Of a DNA stretch of 64,000 nucleotides, positions 45,046 to 57,262 are shown one piece after another. The position numbers and the translations under genes were made by a program. The stretch comes from Apricaphanius iberus (Eukaryota; Chordata; Actinopteri; Cyprinodontiformes; Aphaniidae), in the NCBI GenBank assembly GCA_028564705.1, contig JAPXFQ010001515.1, forward strand, positions 186,001 to 250,000, given 5' to 3'. Below the pieces are notes generated by a model, which did no database searches, was not told the DNA's origin, and worked only from the letters and a program-made list of their open reading frames with translations. Numbering within the stretch: the first letter of the stretch is position 1; each line of letters begins with the position of its first letter.

Positions 45046-45349
45046 CAATTAAGTTGTAATTATAGTTTTACTTTTAATGCTTTTATACACTTAACTGCTG
45101 CCCTGCTTACGTTTTATTTGTTTCTTTACCACCATATCATGTAAAGCACCGTGTTGTTGAAAGTGTGCTACACAAATAAAATTGCCACCCCTGCTTCGAT
45201 ACATTTTCGTTGTACTTTAATCAAGAAAAACACGTATAAATGTGCTTTTTTTTACTTTGATCAGCGTCAAACTAAGATTATTCCTTAATTTCAATCCCTA
45301 AAGTTAATTTGATATTATGATCCATAACTTAGAAAGTTGAAAGTGTTTA

Positions 45350-46118
45350 AATAATATGTTGCCCATATTTGAGAATAAAACATGCTTCAATCATTTTGTT
45401 GTTTTAATATTTCAACAGTCTAGTCTCCGAGCTGTACTTGAATGCAACATAAGCAGGTGTTGAGAAAACTCCTTTTCATCAACGGGGATTCCTCTGACTT
45501 GCTTTTTATCCAAAATCAGGAGCTTTGATTTTTTATTTAATTTCTCTCATTACTTTGATTGAAAAAAAGCTGAAAGTATTGAAGTGAACAGAGATTTATT
45601 GGATTCTTTTTTTTTAAATTAAAAGTACAGGCAGACATAGCCAGAGTAGAAAAAATATAAACAACTGAAACCAGTCAGTGTTAATTTTTTGAAATATTTA
45701 AATAACATTCCGCTCATATTTGGGAATAAACCTCAAACAGATTTGGAGATGTTTTGATATTTCGACAGCCTAGTCTCCTAGCTCTACTTAAATGCAGCAT
45801 GGGCAGCTGTTGGGAAATTACCTTTTCATCAAAAGGGATTCTTTTGACTTGCCTTTTATCTAAAATCGGGAGTTTAGATTTTTTATTGATTTCTCTCAAA
45901 AATTCAATTTAAAAAACTGAAAGTATTGAAGTAAATGGAGATTTATTGGATTTTTTTTTTAAGTACAGGCAGACATAGCCAGAGTAGAAACAATATAACC
46001 AATTGAAAACAGTGTTCATTTCTTAAAACTATTAAAATAATATTTTGCTCATTTTTGAGAATAAAACTTGAATAATTTAGGAGATGTTTTGATATTTCAA
46101 CAGCTATATGATATTTCA
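45350..46118. repeat. Tandem repeat, ~2.2 copies of a 330-355-bp unit
   Basis: Unit 1 (about 45350-45704), unit 2 (45705-46036) and a partial unit 3 (46037-46118) share, in order, CTCATATTTGGGAATAAA, TTTTGATATTTC.ACAG, CTAGTCTCC.AGCT, CCTTTTCATCAA, GACTTGC.TTTTATC and CAGACATAGCCAGAGTAGAA. The same material occurs singly at 16860-17160 and 28125-28300, so a dispersed repeat was locally amplified here. Confidence 0.8.
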
Positions 46119-47283
46119 GGTGAGTCATTCAGCTCAGAGCAGACAAAGTTCTGGTTCGGTCCATCTTCCTTTTTCTACTGTAGCTGCTTTCCAAATAGCA
46201 GAGTTTAGTGATAGCTGGGAGTCCTTTCTGTTTTGGTGTCACTTTTTAAAGTTGCACTGCGGAAACTTTGCACTGGCATGTGAGTTCCACTGAGTTGAAA
46301 CTATATCTACTGTGTGACCGTTTGTGTTTTTCTGCGGGTGAAGGTAAAACATCTCTACAACGATGTGACCAACAAATTAAGAAGATTATAGAAAAAGATA
46401 AAAAAACCATCTAGTTCTGAAGAATAAAACACACCAGAGGTTGTGAAATAACAGGGAGAAAATATTAATTGCGTACTTTTCTGACAAACACTCATCAGGC
46501 ATCAAAAATGTATTTAAAAAATACAATAATAACAGAAAAATACCTGCAAAGAATAGCAACAGCAGGAAGTGATGGTGAGTGTGGATTTCTGTCTGCTTGG
46601 AGCCACTTCAAACAGTAAGGGTAGTTTTCAACCTCTAACCTTGCTTTTTCTTTTAAAATTCCTATAATGTTTCCGAAGAAAAGTCTAGAGTATGGACAAA
46701 TATGTGGCTTTGAATCCCCGAACTCAGCCTTGTCTCCGGAGATCCAACGTCAGCTTTCAGACCGCCATGCAACCTCCTCGCCTTTAATTCCATCAACAAT
46801 GATGGACGCTATTGATGGGTTTGAAAGCATAGATTTTTGTGGGTAATTACGGTTTTACACCACAAATGGATCTAAATGGGATTTCGTGACACTCTATTGA
46901 TCCCTCTGGGGCAAATTAGTCTTTTTTTTGCCTGCCGCCCGCCTCCAGAGAATAGGAGCTATAGAAGGGTGGAGTGCAGATAAAGGCTGTGAAGCATTCA
47001 GCCAAATGAGGTTCACTCAGCGTGCAGTATCTCCACCACAACACTCAGGACATTTTTCTTTATCTGAATCCATAAAGCAAGAGACGGAAAAATATTCATT
47101 TTTTTCAGTGAATCACAAATGATGACGAATGGAATCAATAATACGTTGGGCAGAGAATGGGCTGAAATTACAATTTTCTCCCGACCAGCACAACCTTTTA
47201 TTATAGCAGGCAAACATGGGTTACTTCATGCTGTCAAAATGTATAAACAAAATAATTTGTTTTTAAGAGAAGGACTTCTGAAG

Positions 47284-47545
47284 TGATGCTGCATTTGGGT
47301 GCAAGAAGGTCGTGGCTTTGAATCCCTATCTAAGGAGTTTCTGCATGGAAGAATGCGTGTTCTCACACATACGTGAGTGGCGTCTCTTTAAATACTCTGG
47401 CTTCCTCCCAAAGTTCAAAAGGTTAATTGGTTTCTGTAAATTGCTCTTAGAGACGAGTGTGTCTCTGTGTTGCCCACTTCTCAGGCGCCACTTCTCCTAT
47501 GAACTCGGACAAGCAGGTATGGACAATGGATGGATGGACGTCTAA
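47284..47545 (+). mobile_element. RTE-like LINE/SINE 3' end with ATGG tail
   Basis: Contains AAGAAGGTCGTGGCTTTGAA, TTTCTGCATGGAAGAATGCG, CTCTGGCTTCCTCCCAAAGT and TAATTGGTTTCTGTAAATTG. It ends GGTATGGACAATGGATGGAT, a short (ATGG)n run. This motif order is that of an abundant fish RTE-type retroposon 3' end. The B-box-like start GGTCGTGGCTTTGAATCC suggests a tRNA-like or shared 3' module. Confidence 0.7.
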
Positions 47546-48119
47546 GTGCAAAACGGGAATTTTTCGTCTGTCGCCTTCAGTAGCTTCATAGTTCTTCAGT
47601 TTTGTTACACCTCTGAACTGCTTTAGAACGTTTTTTTGTTGTCGTTTTTTTAAGAAATGCATATTGAAAAGCTGAATTATCTCGCAGCACCCTCACTGAC
47701 TGGTGTTTTTTAAAGCAAACCAGAAGCAGCATCTACGTATTTTCTTTGGCTATGATTGCTCTCTACCGGAGCAGAGGTAAGTTTGACTGTTAAGATGTTA
47801 GCTTCTGCGGTAGTGCTAAGACATTTTCCATTGGTGTTGTCACAGTAACAAAATTTGAGTATTCGGTACTGATACCAGTGAAAATCCACCAGTTTCAGTA
47901 CCAAACCAAATTTGGTGTAAAACTGCTCACAAAGCGACTGGTTTGAGGCGTATACATTGCAAAGCGCATGGGCGGGCCTTTCTCTGCAGGATGTTTTAAA
48001 CAATGGCGGATCGTGGCTGGATAGACATCTCGACGTCGGGCGACTACGAAACAGTGAGACGTTATGATTAGTTGACGCTCAGGGGATAGTTCTGTACTTT
48101 TAGCCAGTTTGACAGCAGC

Positions 48120-48262
48120 AAGAGTTTAAAAAGATTGCCACTGTCAAAGCACCCAACGCACCGCAGAGACTCTGACGGCCTCAGCTATAGATTTAACATG
48201 TAATCTTGCCATTCTAGGTGTTGACGTTTAGGGCGGTGTGAACGCACCAACACTTATTATAT
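48120..48262. mobile_element. Partial GTTCACAC fold-back element
   Basis: Ends GGCGGTGTGAACGCACCAAC, matching the right terminal repeat of 61845-62084. The left part is missing. Confidence 0.55.
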
Positions 48263-48705
48263 CAGCATTAGCCTCATCACGAATGCTGATGATTTACTAC
48301 ACATATGGCTCTTTATTTTTATCCAACTGAGTCTGACATTAAAATTAAAATATGATATATAATTCATAACAGAAGCTCTAAATTTGAAATCAGTTTGAAA
48401 CATACCTGCTTGAATTCCTTCATCAGATCCGGGTGTCGGTCTTCGAGGCGTTTTAAGTTAGATGCGTTTCATCCGTTTGAAAACTTCGATGACTATATTT
48501 TTCATTTGGCCTTTTGATTATGAGTGACGTTCCCCTCATCATTAGTCACAAATCCAAAAATACGTCCTCACATGGCTCTTCCCTCCTTTTTTTTTTTTAA
48601 TCAACAAATGGATTTACCCATTATCTGCACCGCTGGTCGCCATATCTCACCGCTTTAATAAAGAGAATACAAAACTACGCGTATCAATGCATATCAATGT
48701 ATATT

Positions 48706-49741
48706 AAAGGGGCTATATCATGCTATTTTAAACCTTTCAACTTCTGGGATAGAAATGTATGTGATAAATTGTTACCGTTGGTGTTATACAGTATTAATTT
48801 GTCCTGAAATTGAACTTGTGTCCCGTAGTTAATGTTTGACCACGAAGTGAAACGTCTCGTTTCTCTATAAACCCGCCTCGTGCACCCCAACGCTACGCCC
48901 CATTTCCCCGCTCTGCTGCGGGGCAGAGCTGGGACGAGATCACACTGAAACAAACAGTGCTAAGCTTCATCACAAACACTATTCTCACAAGAATTTGAAA
49001 ATCACGAAGAACCACAATGAAACTCTATTATATTAAGGGCTCAGACGTTTGGTTTATTTTATTCATTTTTCTGTAAAAAACATAATCAATAAAGCCTATC
49101 TCAGTTGCTAAAACTCCAGGTTTTAGACAGAGTCCAAACCAACACAGCTGCATCCACTAAGCAAATCTTCCCAGCCCAGTATATAAAAAAAGCCGTGGGT
49201 GTTGTTGGCACCCGTTTACCTGAACATTATGAGATGCTGCAGATCGATTAATTAACCACACAATGCTGTTATAAGATTGCATAAGCAGCTTGATAAATGG
49301 CTAACACACATTAGCATTAGCATGTAGCCACTTACTTCTCTGTCCATCAGGTGTTTTGTTCTTTGATTCAGCTGCTGTTCTTTAGGAATGTAGAATAAAA
49401 TCCTGTAATCTATGCAGCCAAACGGGCGTTTTCACAGAGAAAGTAAAAAATGCAACAAAAAAGTTTTTTTAAGCTGCCAAAAGCCGAAGCTGCTGCCAAG
49501 AACTGTGTGAAGGAGGAGGATGTGTTTGGAACTCTAGCAGAAGTAAATCGCTCTGCAGGGGCGGTGCAGACACCTCTAACACTCCCTTGTTTTCAACGAG
49601 TGATGTCAAAATTAAGGAAGATTACTCAGACATGCATGAATTAAGCCAAAAACCACTCTGGTGGGGTTTCCATGAGAAAATTGCACTACCAGATTGTTGA
49701 AAACTCCAAAAACTTGATTTTGCATGATATAGGCCCTTTAA
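48706..49741. mobile_element. TIR element, AAAGGGGCTATATCATGC ends
   Basis: The left end AAAGGGGCTATATCATGC and the right end GCATGATATAGGCCCTTTAA are inverted repeats of about 18 bp. The flanks GTATATT (left, ending 48705) and GTATATT (right, from 49743) are a near-adjacent direct repeat, consistent with an imperfectly placed target duplication. About 1.04 kb, no transposase frame. It is a non-autonomous DNA transposon. Confidence 0.7.
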
Positions 49742-49760
49742 GGTATATTTGGTGTTTGAA

Positions 49761-50492
49761 ATGGGGAGCCAAAGTCTCCTCCCGTTCCTGTTGGCCCATG
49801 GGTCCCTAAACCGAAAAAAAATAATGAATGGAAGTCAATGGAGCGACAAAAGTTATTTTCTGGTCCGCTTTGTCTTGCATACTGAACCACACATATGTTG
49901 TACTTCGATTTAAATGATAATTATGTAAATTTCGAATGTGTTTGTCCAGTGATTTGGGATTTATTTTATTGTAAAAATTAGCAATAAAAATGCCTACAAA
50001 TTTGAAGTCAGAAGTCGCATATAATGACGCCATTTGGCTAATGAGAGCTAGCACTAGCTATAGCACGTAAAACACACACCTAGAGCTTGTAGAGCTTCTC
50101 CTCCATGCTGGCTCTCACTCCACCCACTGATTTATCCCCGACATAGCTGCTACTTTCCACATGGTCAGATTTATAGAGGTTTTCTCTGTTTTTAATGCTC
50201 CTCTCTTCATCCTGGAGGCTACGACCCTCGCTCTCCTTCTTCTTCTGCAGTTGTAGTCCACTAAACGTTTTTACACAAAACCTAAAGTAACTTTTGCTTC
50301 CGGTTGAAAATCGGCATTTTTCTGCATCAAATATATATTTTTTTTACTTCACGGACATCATATGTTCGATCCACGGCGCATTTTAAACTGGATCAGAACA
50401 TAACTTTTATCGCTCCATTGACTCGCAATCATTTTTTTTGACAGTCGGGGACCAATGGACAGGAAGTAGAAGGGCGTGACTTAGGCTCCCCA
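49761..50492. mobile_element. Intact fold-back MITE (732 bp, >100-bp TIRs)
   Basis: Starts ATGGGGAGCCAAAGTCTCCT and ends ACTTAGGCTCCCCAT. The inverted arms continue for over 100 bp (GTCAATGGAGCGACAAAAGT on the left, ACTTTTATCGCTCCATTGAC on the right). It lacks coding capacity. It is the complete reference copy for the pieces at 2400-2820, 5150-5420, 6950-7050 and 17808-19165. The 82-codon minus-strand frame inside is spurious. Confidence 0.82.
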
Positions 50493-51899
50493 TGTTAAGA
50501 GAGGGAGAGTAAAGTGTTCTTGGAGGCGGTCTCAAGTATTTGTGGATTTTAGCTATTTATTTTTAGTTATACCGAGGGTCCACTGCACAGAATACTGTCA
50601 AAACTGATTTCTTTTACACTGCAAACCCTACAAACCACCATTAAGAGTTTCCCTTTTTCCTAATATCTTTAAAAGTGATTGTAATCATTAGTTTTCCAGA
50701 GTTCCTGAAGCTCTTCTAAGGGCTTTGGCATATTTTGTAGTCATTTCCAGTCCAAAAATTTCTACAAAACATTGGTGATAAATACAGAGCAAAACAAATA
50801 TTATAAAAGAAATTGAAACCAAGGGTTGTCTTTATCAAGAGCGCTTTAGAAAACTACAAGAATGCCAACAATCTAATTTAAGAAATTGACCCTACATCCC
50901 GATGGGTAGAAACCCAAATCTCTAGGTCACCCTTAAAATAATAAAAATGTAAGCACGGACCCTCAACAGATGGATCTTGGTGCATATTGATAATCAACAG
51001 CTAAAATCTCTTACAGCTACTGTTTAAACTTGATCCAAACACTTAGATTACCCTAAAAAACATTTTTGTGTCTAGTTCTTAAAAACATGCAACTCTAATA
51101 TTAAAACCACCACATTTTCACCACCAACACAACTGCTCTTTCTCTTTTGGAATATTTTTCCTATCAAACTGGATCTAGTTTTGAATCCCAAATTTTCCCC
51201 CACTACTATTTTATTAATCAAAATACCACTTTTAAATGTTTTGTGCTTCTAGAACACCCGAATCAGGTCAAATTCTGACCTTTTAGCTGTCGATTTCTGG
51301 GTAAAACTAAGGAGTAAAAAAGGTATGGAAGTCGTCCACTTTGTGCTATACATCGGTTACACTGGTAGTACTGGCATAAGATTTTTAAAAACCCCTGGAG
51401 CTCTAGCTGTTATGAGTCTGAAGAGTCGGTCTATGTGTGAATTAAAATCAGTTCCACAGGTGATCCTCTTGAGGGCGCAGTCACAGCTTTCAGCTCTGGT
51501 GATTTCTGCACACCGGCGGCTCAGCTGGATCAGCAGGAGGATAAAGGGAGCTGGAGGCCAGTCACTCATTGCCTGGGTGTTTGCCTAGATGGTAACACTT
51601 CTAGCTACCCGTGAATCCTCCTAACATCCACCTTGTCCTCCATCTGCGGATGCTGGTTTCAAGTTCTCACGCTTCTGAGCTCCTGAGTTTCCAGCACCTC
51701 CCGGATCCACCTTTTATTATCATTTCAATGAACCTTTGAAAATCTTTCTGGTCTCCTCAGAGTTTTCCTGCATGTAACTTAGACAAATATCTAGAACCAA
51801 GACACTAGGCTGAGTTACTCCACCCTTTCAAAAGTTTCAAATAAACCGTTAAAGGAAAGAAATTAGTGTAGGATTGATGCCCGTGATGAGTGGATGCAA

Positions 51900-53480
51900 A
51901 GTTCTGATGAAGAACTTTATTTGATTAACGCTCAGCCTGGATTTCCAAGCAGGGTCCTGCAGATAGTATTCTCTGGGAGTTAATTACTCTCTGTGGAAAA
52001 GAAGCATTTTAAGCAGAAAAAAACCCCTTCAGAAACCAATAATACCCCTGCAGAAATGAAAAATCCCACACAGACAAAAAGAAACATTGCATTCCTCTGT
52101 TAAAAGCCGCTTTCAAACTCAACGCTGTGAAAACTATTTATTAATGCGGACTGTTTGCGTAAAAATAAGACGGTCTTTGATTACAGCCACCTCTCTCCAA
52201 TCACTGTGTGATTAACTGACAGTGTGTTTGATTAAAACCAGCTGCCGCCTGATTGGACTAACCTGTCATCTTAATCAAAACAGTCTCGCGCCGCGGCCGT
52301 CGCTGGCTGCCGTTTCAGGGAAATCACCCACCGTCGGGCTGCAATTACCTTCCTGATTATCCACCAGAAAGCTTCCCTATCAAAACACCTGGGGGCTTTT
52401 AAAGATTAAACACACGTAGTTTCCGTTTTACAAGAAAGGGAAGCTGAAATATTCATGTCTGTTACAATATTTATGTCGAGTACAATTTTCCAAACGAGAT
52501 GTGTTATTGACTCGTTCTCCGTCTCCCCCCCTGTGTCATGCGACGTGTAATCGTCTTTATTCCAGGTTGTTGCTAAATAAGATTGAGGCTCCATTTTCTT
52601 TAGTGTTTCAGTTTTATGGGCGCAAACTGTCAGCTCTGTCCTGCAGAGATTGGATAAATTCTCCCGCTGGGTATTCAGAAAGCGCCATTAAATCAATCTC
52701 TGTGTTTTAGAGGCATATTAAGGAGCATTTGCAAAAGTGGGTGGCATCAGGAGGAGCGGGCTCGGGCCGTTTAGTATTTGCAACGAGGCTCAAAATGCAT
52801 CATGAAGCCATTGCTTGGCATTATGGTTATTGCACACAGGGGTACATTATCTTTCCATTACATCAAGCAGTTTGATAGAGTCATACTCTCAGGGCGCTCC
52901 TAATTTCCAGCTGCTCGTCTGGGATTTCTTCTAAGTACTGCCTCCCCTTGCTGATACCAGCCGATTATGTTGCACAGCAGATCAGCAGCATTTAAGTCGG
53001 AATCACGGCCAACCCTCTGACGCTGCTGCTAACAGTTCTCCAGTTGAGCGTCCTGTTAATTTGGGTGGGTTTTTTTTGTGTTGGTGCTGCATCCACGACA
53101 TAAAACACGACAGCGAGCCTCAAAGAATCACCCTCCCAAACCGGCAGGAAATGGTTAAATCTACAACAAATGTTATTTCATCACTGAACTAGTTTCTCTC
53201 GTGCGAGTCAAAGACATTTTTGCTCTGACATTGCCAAGTCCTGTAAGGAGAGTAATTGGATTTCCAGCATAAGCGAAAATCTCCTTTCTCTCGCGGCCCT
53301 GCTCTGGTAATTGAGGTTAAATGAAATGGTCAGCCATGCAATAAAAACCCTCGGTGGGTGTTCAGCAATGGGTCTGTGCAGGAGACAGAGGCGCGCTGCT
53401 TTGTATTCTTTGACGTAGAACCTATATTTGGATTGATTTGATTGAAGTTTTGAAAGAAGCCAAACCGACAGAAACCGAGG
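51900..53480. other. Repeat-poor intronic block, candidate conserved elements
   Basis: About 1.6 kb upstream of exon 53539 (in genomic left direction) shows no recognised repeat, balanced base composition and homeobox/forkhead-like AT words set in mixed sequence (for example ATTAATGCGGACTG, CAGCTGCCGCCTGATTGG at 52240-52260; AAATGCATCATGAAGCCATT at 52795-52815). This is the texture of vertebrate conserved non-coding elements, which are frequent around developmental genes. Conservation was not tested. Confidence 0.3.
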
Positions 53481-53538
53481 TCAGGTACGTTTTTGGTGGA
53501 GAAAACTTTGGATCAATAAGGTGATCGTTGAAACTGAC

Positions 53539-53635
53539 CAAACATCCTCGGCGTCCACGTCGCACTCCGCTCCGAACTGGCAGATGTCACAGGTGGACGT
53601 CTCCTTCTGACCGGTCTCGGCTGAACCCTCGCCTC
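53539..53635 (-). CDS. tmeff2: tmeff2 exon: linker and start of follistatin domain 2
   Basis: A 97-bp exon with acceptor GTCTCTTTCAG and donor TTG/GTCAGT. It begins with two bases of a split codon and encodes GEGSAETGQKETSTCDIC, then QFGAECDVDAEDV and two bases of the Trp codon completed by exon 35110-35258. The acidic Gly/Ser linker followed by ETSTCDICQFGAECD is specific to TMEFF2 among the tomoregulins. It opens the second follistatin module (its N-terminal EGF-like subdomain, C..CQFGAEC). Exons for the signal peptide and follistatin domain 1 are not in the window. Confidence 0.95.
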
Positions 53636-55099
53636 CTGAAAGAGACAAAAGAAGAGCATGCGATGATTGGTCTGACCAAAGACGCACAGTGGAGACGCCA
53701 TATTGGGAGTGGCAAGTTTGCTTGGGAGCCAGAATTCATGGTTCAAACGTACATTTCATGATGTTTTTACCGTTACATACAGTAACTTATGTACATTTAA
53801 AAATACATATTGTTTAAACATAACATTTACAAATCAAAATAGGACAAAACAGGTTTAAGCTGCTCGATTAGCCCTCTTTTTTAATCAATAATGTCCAACT
53901 GTCTCTGGAATTGGGCCATAGGGTTTGAAGTGTCATTTTTAAAGGTCTTGTGAAGTTATATGTGTCTTCTAGGGCTTGGCGGTATGGCCTCAAATCTATT
54001 GTGATAAAATCTAAAGCATGTGTGGTAACCATATGTATTGCAGTATATTCTATTTTATATGTATGTCAAATTAACTGCTTATGAACATTCTCCCTTAACA
54101 GGCACATTGCTGCAGAACAACTTCAAAAAGTTTTAGAAAGCCATCTAAAGATTTTTTTTTTTTTTGGTGCATTTAAAACAATATTAAATTCTGTTTCCAA
54201 TGCAACACAAAAATTATCAGTACATACATAGAGATGGAGATATTTTAGATAAAATAAAAGATAAATGTTGTGAAAAACAAATTCAAAATTGTTTGCTTTT
54301 CTGGATTTATACATTTAATATCAGACAAAAAGAAAACTACCTAAATGCTTCAAATTCAACAGGTTTCTTTTCTGATAAATGAGAGACAACAAACTTTAAA
54401 CTTTTAAAATCTAGAATAGAACAAAATATTCCTTTATAGCTTCACAAGAGGAAATTCGGTTTTAATAGTAGCAAACCAAGAACAGAATTTAAGAGTCAAG
54501 AAAAAATTGTACATTGTGGACTTAGTTAAAAAGTTAGAGTACTATGCGGTTATTAAAGATACAAAATTACATTTCTACCTTATACCTTTTATATTGCCAA
54601 CTACTGCTGTGTACTGATGAAAGCATGGCTTGGGGTTGGTTTGTTTTAAAGCTTCTAGCTAGATGGACGTAGCTTCTAGGATGTTGTAGATGAATTAGGC
54701 CAGACCCAGTAAACTTTTGCAATAGTAGTAATACTCATTTAATTTAATTTATTCAACGTGTCCCTTCCATCGGCAGGTTTATGTGGAAATTATACCCAAA
54801 CAAAAATGGAGTGATCCCGGGCCTCGCCACCCCACCACAGCCCCACCCTCTATCGAAAAATCTCAGTACTGGAAAGAAATGAACCAACTTGTCTGCCGTT
54901 ACTGGCAGAATTCCATCGAGATGAAGATAAGGATGAGGATGATTCAGTCTCCATTGGCATTTTAAAATATTTAATAACAAATTTATTGCAATGGTACAGG
55001 AAGCCCTCTTGGGGCATCGCTCTCTCTCTCTCCTTAACATTTGTCCTGCCTCCTTTCGAGCTTCCAGAACTTATATCAGAAATGAGCTACTCTACAGAC

Positions 55100-57070
55100 A
55101 TAACAGCAATAAAAGGAGTCCTTCACCAGACTTTACGTTCTAGTTCATAGCGTTAATTCCTCCCTGCGTCTGGCAATAGACAAAGTTGCCCCCTTAAAAG
55201 GAAGGTAGCTAGCCTTAGGAGAGTAGCTCCCTGGTTTAATTCAGAGCTACATACCCTGAAGAAGAACGTTAGAAAACTAGAGAGAAAATGGTGCTCCACG
55301 CATTTAAAGGATTCCTATTTAGTAAGGAAAAAATTGTCTATTGCTATATAAAAAGAGCCATCGAACAGCTAGAACAGGATATTATTCATCTTTAATCGAG
55401 GGGAATAAAAATAATCCTAGGTTTCTTTTTAATGCAGTTGCCAAACTCACACAGGATCAAAGCTCTGTCGAGCCAACCATTCCCCAAGCTCTTAGTAGTG
55501 ACGACTTCATGCAATTTTTTTATAAATAAAATGGACTCTATAAAAAATAAGATAATTGCGAACCTTCCCAATATGCTTGTTTCCTCCTAAGTTAATGAGG
55601 CAGCATAAAAAATGGTGGAACCTAATATATGCTTAAACTGCTTTAATGCAGCCGAACTTTGTGATGTACTAAAATAATTAGCTTCATCAAAACCTTCAAC
55701 TTGCGTTTTAGACCCAATCCCAACTAAACTCTTAAAAGAAGTTTTCCCTCTGATCGCTGCTCCAATTTTAAATATAATGAATCTATCCTTAGTCAATGGA
55801 TATGTACCACAGGAGTTTAAGATTGCTGTAATTAAACCTCTACTTAAGAAACCATCTCTTGATCAAAATGACTTAATTAACTATAGACCGATATCTAATC
55901 TTGCCTTCTTGTCTAAAATTCTTGAGAAAATAGTTGCACACCAGATATGTGGGAATTTAAACAATAATGACCTGTTTGAGAAGCTTCAGACTTTACTAAC
56001 TAAATATAACTAAGGAAAATGAACAGGGTTCTAATGAATAAAAGAAGAAGAGGTCACATTTCCCCTGTTTTAGCTTCTCTTCACTGGCTCCCAGTAAAAT
56101 CTAGAATAGAATTCAAGATCCTCCTTCTGACATATAAAGCCCTTAATAATCTAGCTCCATCATACATAAGAGACCTGATTGTTCCATATGTTCCCAACAG
56201 AGAACCTTCGCTCTCAGACTGCAGGTTTACTGGTAGTTCCTAGGATTTCTAAAAGTAGAATGGGTGGCAGATCTTTCAGCTATCAGGCTCCCCTCCTATG
56301 GAACCGGCTCCCAGGGTTGGTTCGTGAAGCAGACAATTTGTATATCTTTAAAACTAGCCTTAAAACTTTCCTCTTTGACAAAGCTTACAGTTAGAGACAG
56401 GTTAGACAGGTAGCTAGGAAGAGACAGGTTAATGTTAGTAGTCAGGTAGAGTAGCTATGTAGAGATAGATTAATGTAAGCCAGGTAGAGAGTGTTAGTAG
56501 CTAGGTCTCCTAGTAGCTAGGAGACAGGTTAATGCTAGTAGCTATGCTGCTTTAGGCTGTTGGAGGACATTATTAGAGTCTGTTCCTACTTTCTATCCTA
56601 CTTCTCCCCAACTGCATGATGTGCTGTCAATTCAAGCACTAACCTGTTTTCTCTTAGTCTCTTCCTACAGTAGGTGCTCCTGACCCGCCCTGCTTCACGA
56701 ACCTGACTAAAATGGCCTTCCAGTGGAGGAACGTTCTCCACGTCCTGCTACCATTTTCTGCTTCTGCATCAGTTCTGTTGCTCTTTCTGTATCTCTGTTC
56801 TGTATTCTCCAAACCCCAGATGGTCTTGGCAGATGACCGCTTATGCTGAGCCTGGTTCTGCTGGAGGTTTCTTCCTGTTAAAAGGGAGTTTTTCCTCTCC
56901 ACTGTCGCTTCGTGCTTGCTCAGTGTGAGGGATTGCTGAGAATTACACGACGCAATCTTCTGTGGTTCTCTAATTTCTAAATTAAACATTGTATTGTAAT
57001 AACTCTCCTTGTAAAGTGCCTTGAGATGACATCTGTTGTGAAACGGCATTATATAAATAAACTGAATTGA
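55100..57070 (+). mobile_element. L2-like LINE with internal deletion and full 3' end
   Basis: Plus-strand remnants follow the order of a CR1/L2-type ORF2. Near 55180-55500 are PWFNSEL-like and NNPRFLFNAVAKLTQ segments (pre-RT). At 55777-55980 is the RT start (GYVPQEFKIAVIKPLLKKPS, INYRPISNLAFLSKILEKIV). The frame then jumps at about 55990-56040 to the C-terminus (GHISPVLASLHWLPVKSRIE, LAPSYIRDLI, PLLWNRLPGLV). The RT palm, including the YADD-type catalytic motif, is deleted. The 3' end has CTTGAGATGACATCTGTTGT and TTATATAAATAAACTGAATT, the usual terminus of these LINEs. Confidence 0.88.
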
Positions 57071-57149
57071 AAATTTAATTGAACAGATGTAAACTATAAA
57101 ATCACCATAAAACCAACAATTTTATGTAAATAATTTTGTTTGGTGACTT

Positions 57150-57262
57150 TTTTGCAGATTTACCAAATTTTAAGTATCGGTTAACTTTAAACAATACAAT
57201 ACATGTAAATTGGACGACGGTATTGGGGCCACTACCAGATATCAGTATCGGTGCATCCCTAG
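57150..57262. mobile_element. GATAC hAT-like family, copy 6 (end only)
   Basis: Contains TTTAAGTATCGGTTAACTTT and ends CAGTATCGGTGCATCCCTAG, the inverse of the left ends at 30680 and 30927. Confidence 0.7.

Larger units (their letters stand above)
35259..53538 (-). other. tmeff2: tmeff2 intron (18.3 kb)
   Basis: The largest complete intron. It contains a hairpin (35761-35794), hAT-like element (36947-37824), probable solo LTR (38565-39329), GCT/GCC repeat (40430-40458), endonuclease-type LINE (41460-42180), Tc1 remnant (44703-45045), 350-bp tandem repeat (45350-46118), RTE-like retroposon end (47284-47545) and two TIR elements (48706-49741, 49761-50492). The parts at 42600-44450 and 50500-53500 show no repeat signature, and no additional tmeff2 exon was recognised in them. 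Confidence 0.7.

Noticed and set aside
54753..55040. Possible exon around 54780-54960 (95-codon minus and 60-codon plus frames)
   Set aside because: No recognised domain, no consistent splice sites, and not in phase with tmeff2 exons.
56654..57049. 131-codon minus-strand frame
   Set aside because: Antisense to the 3' UTR of the L2-like LINE.
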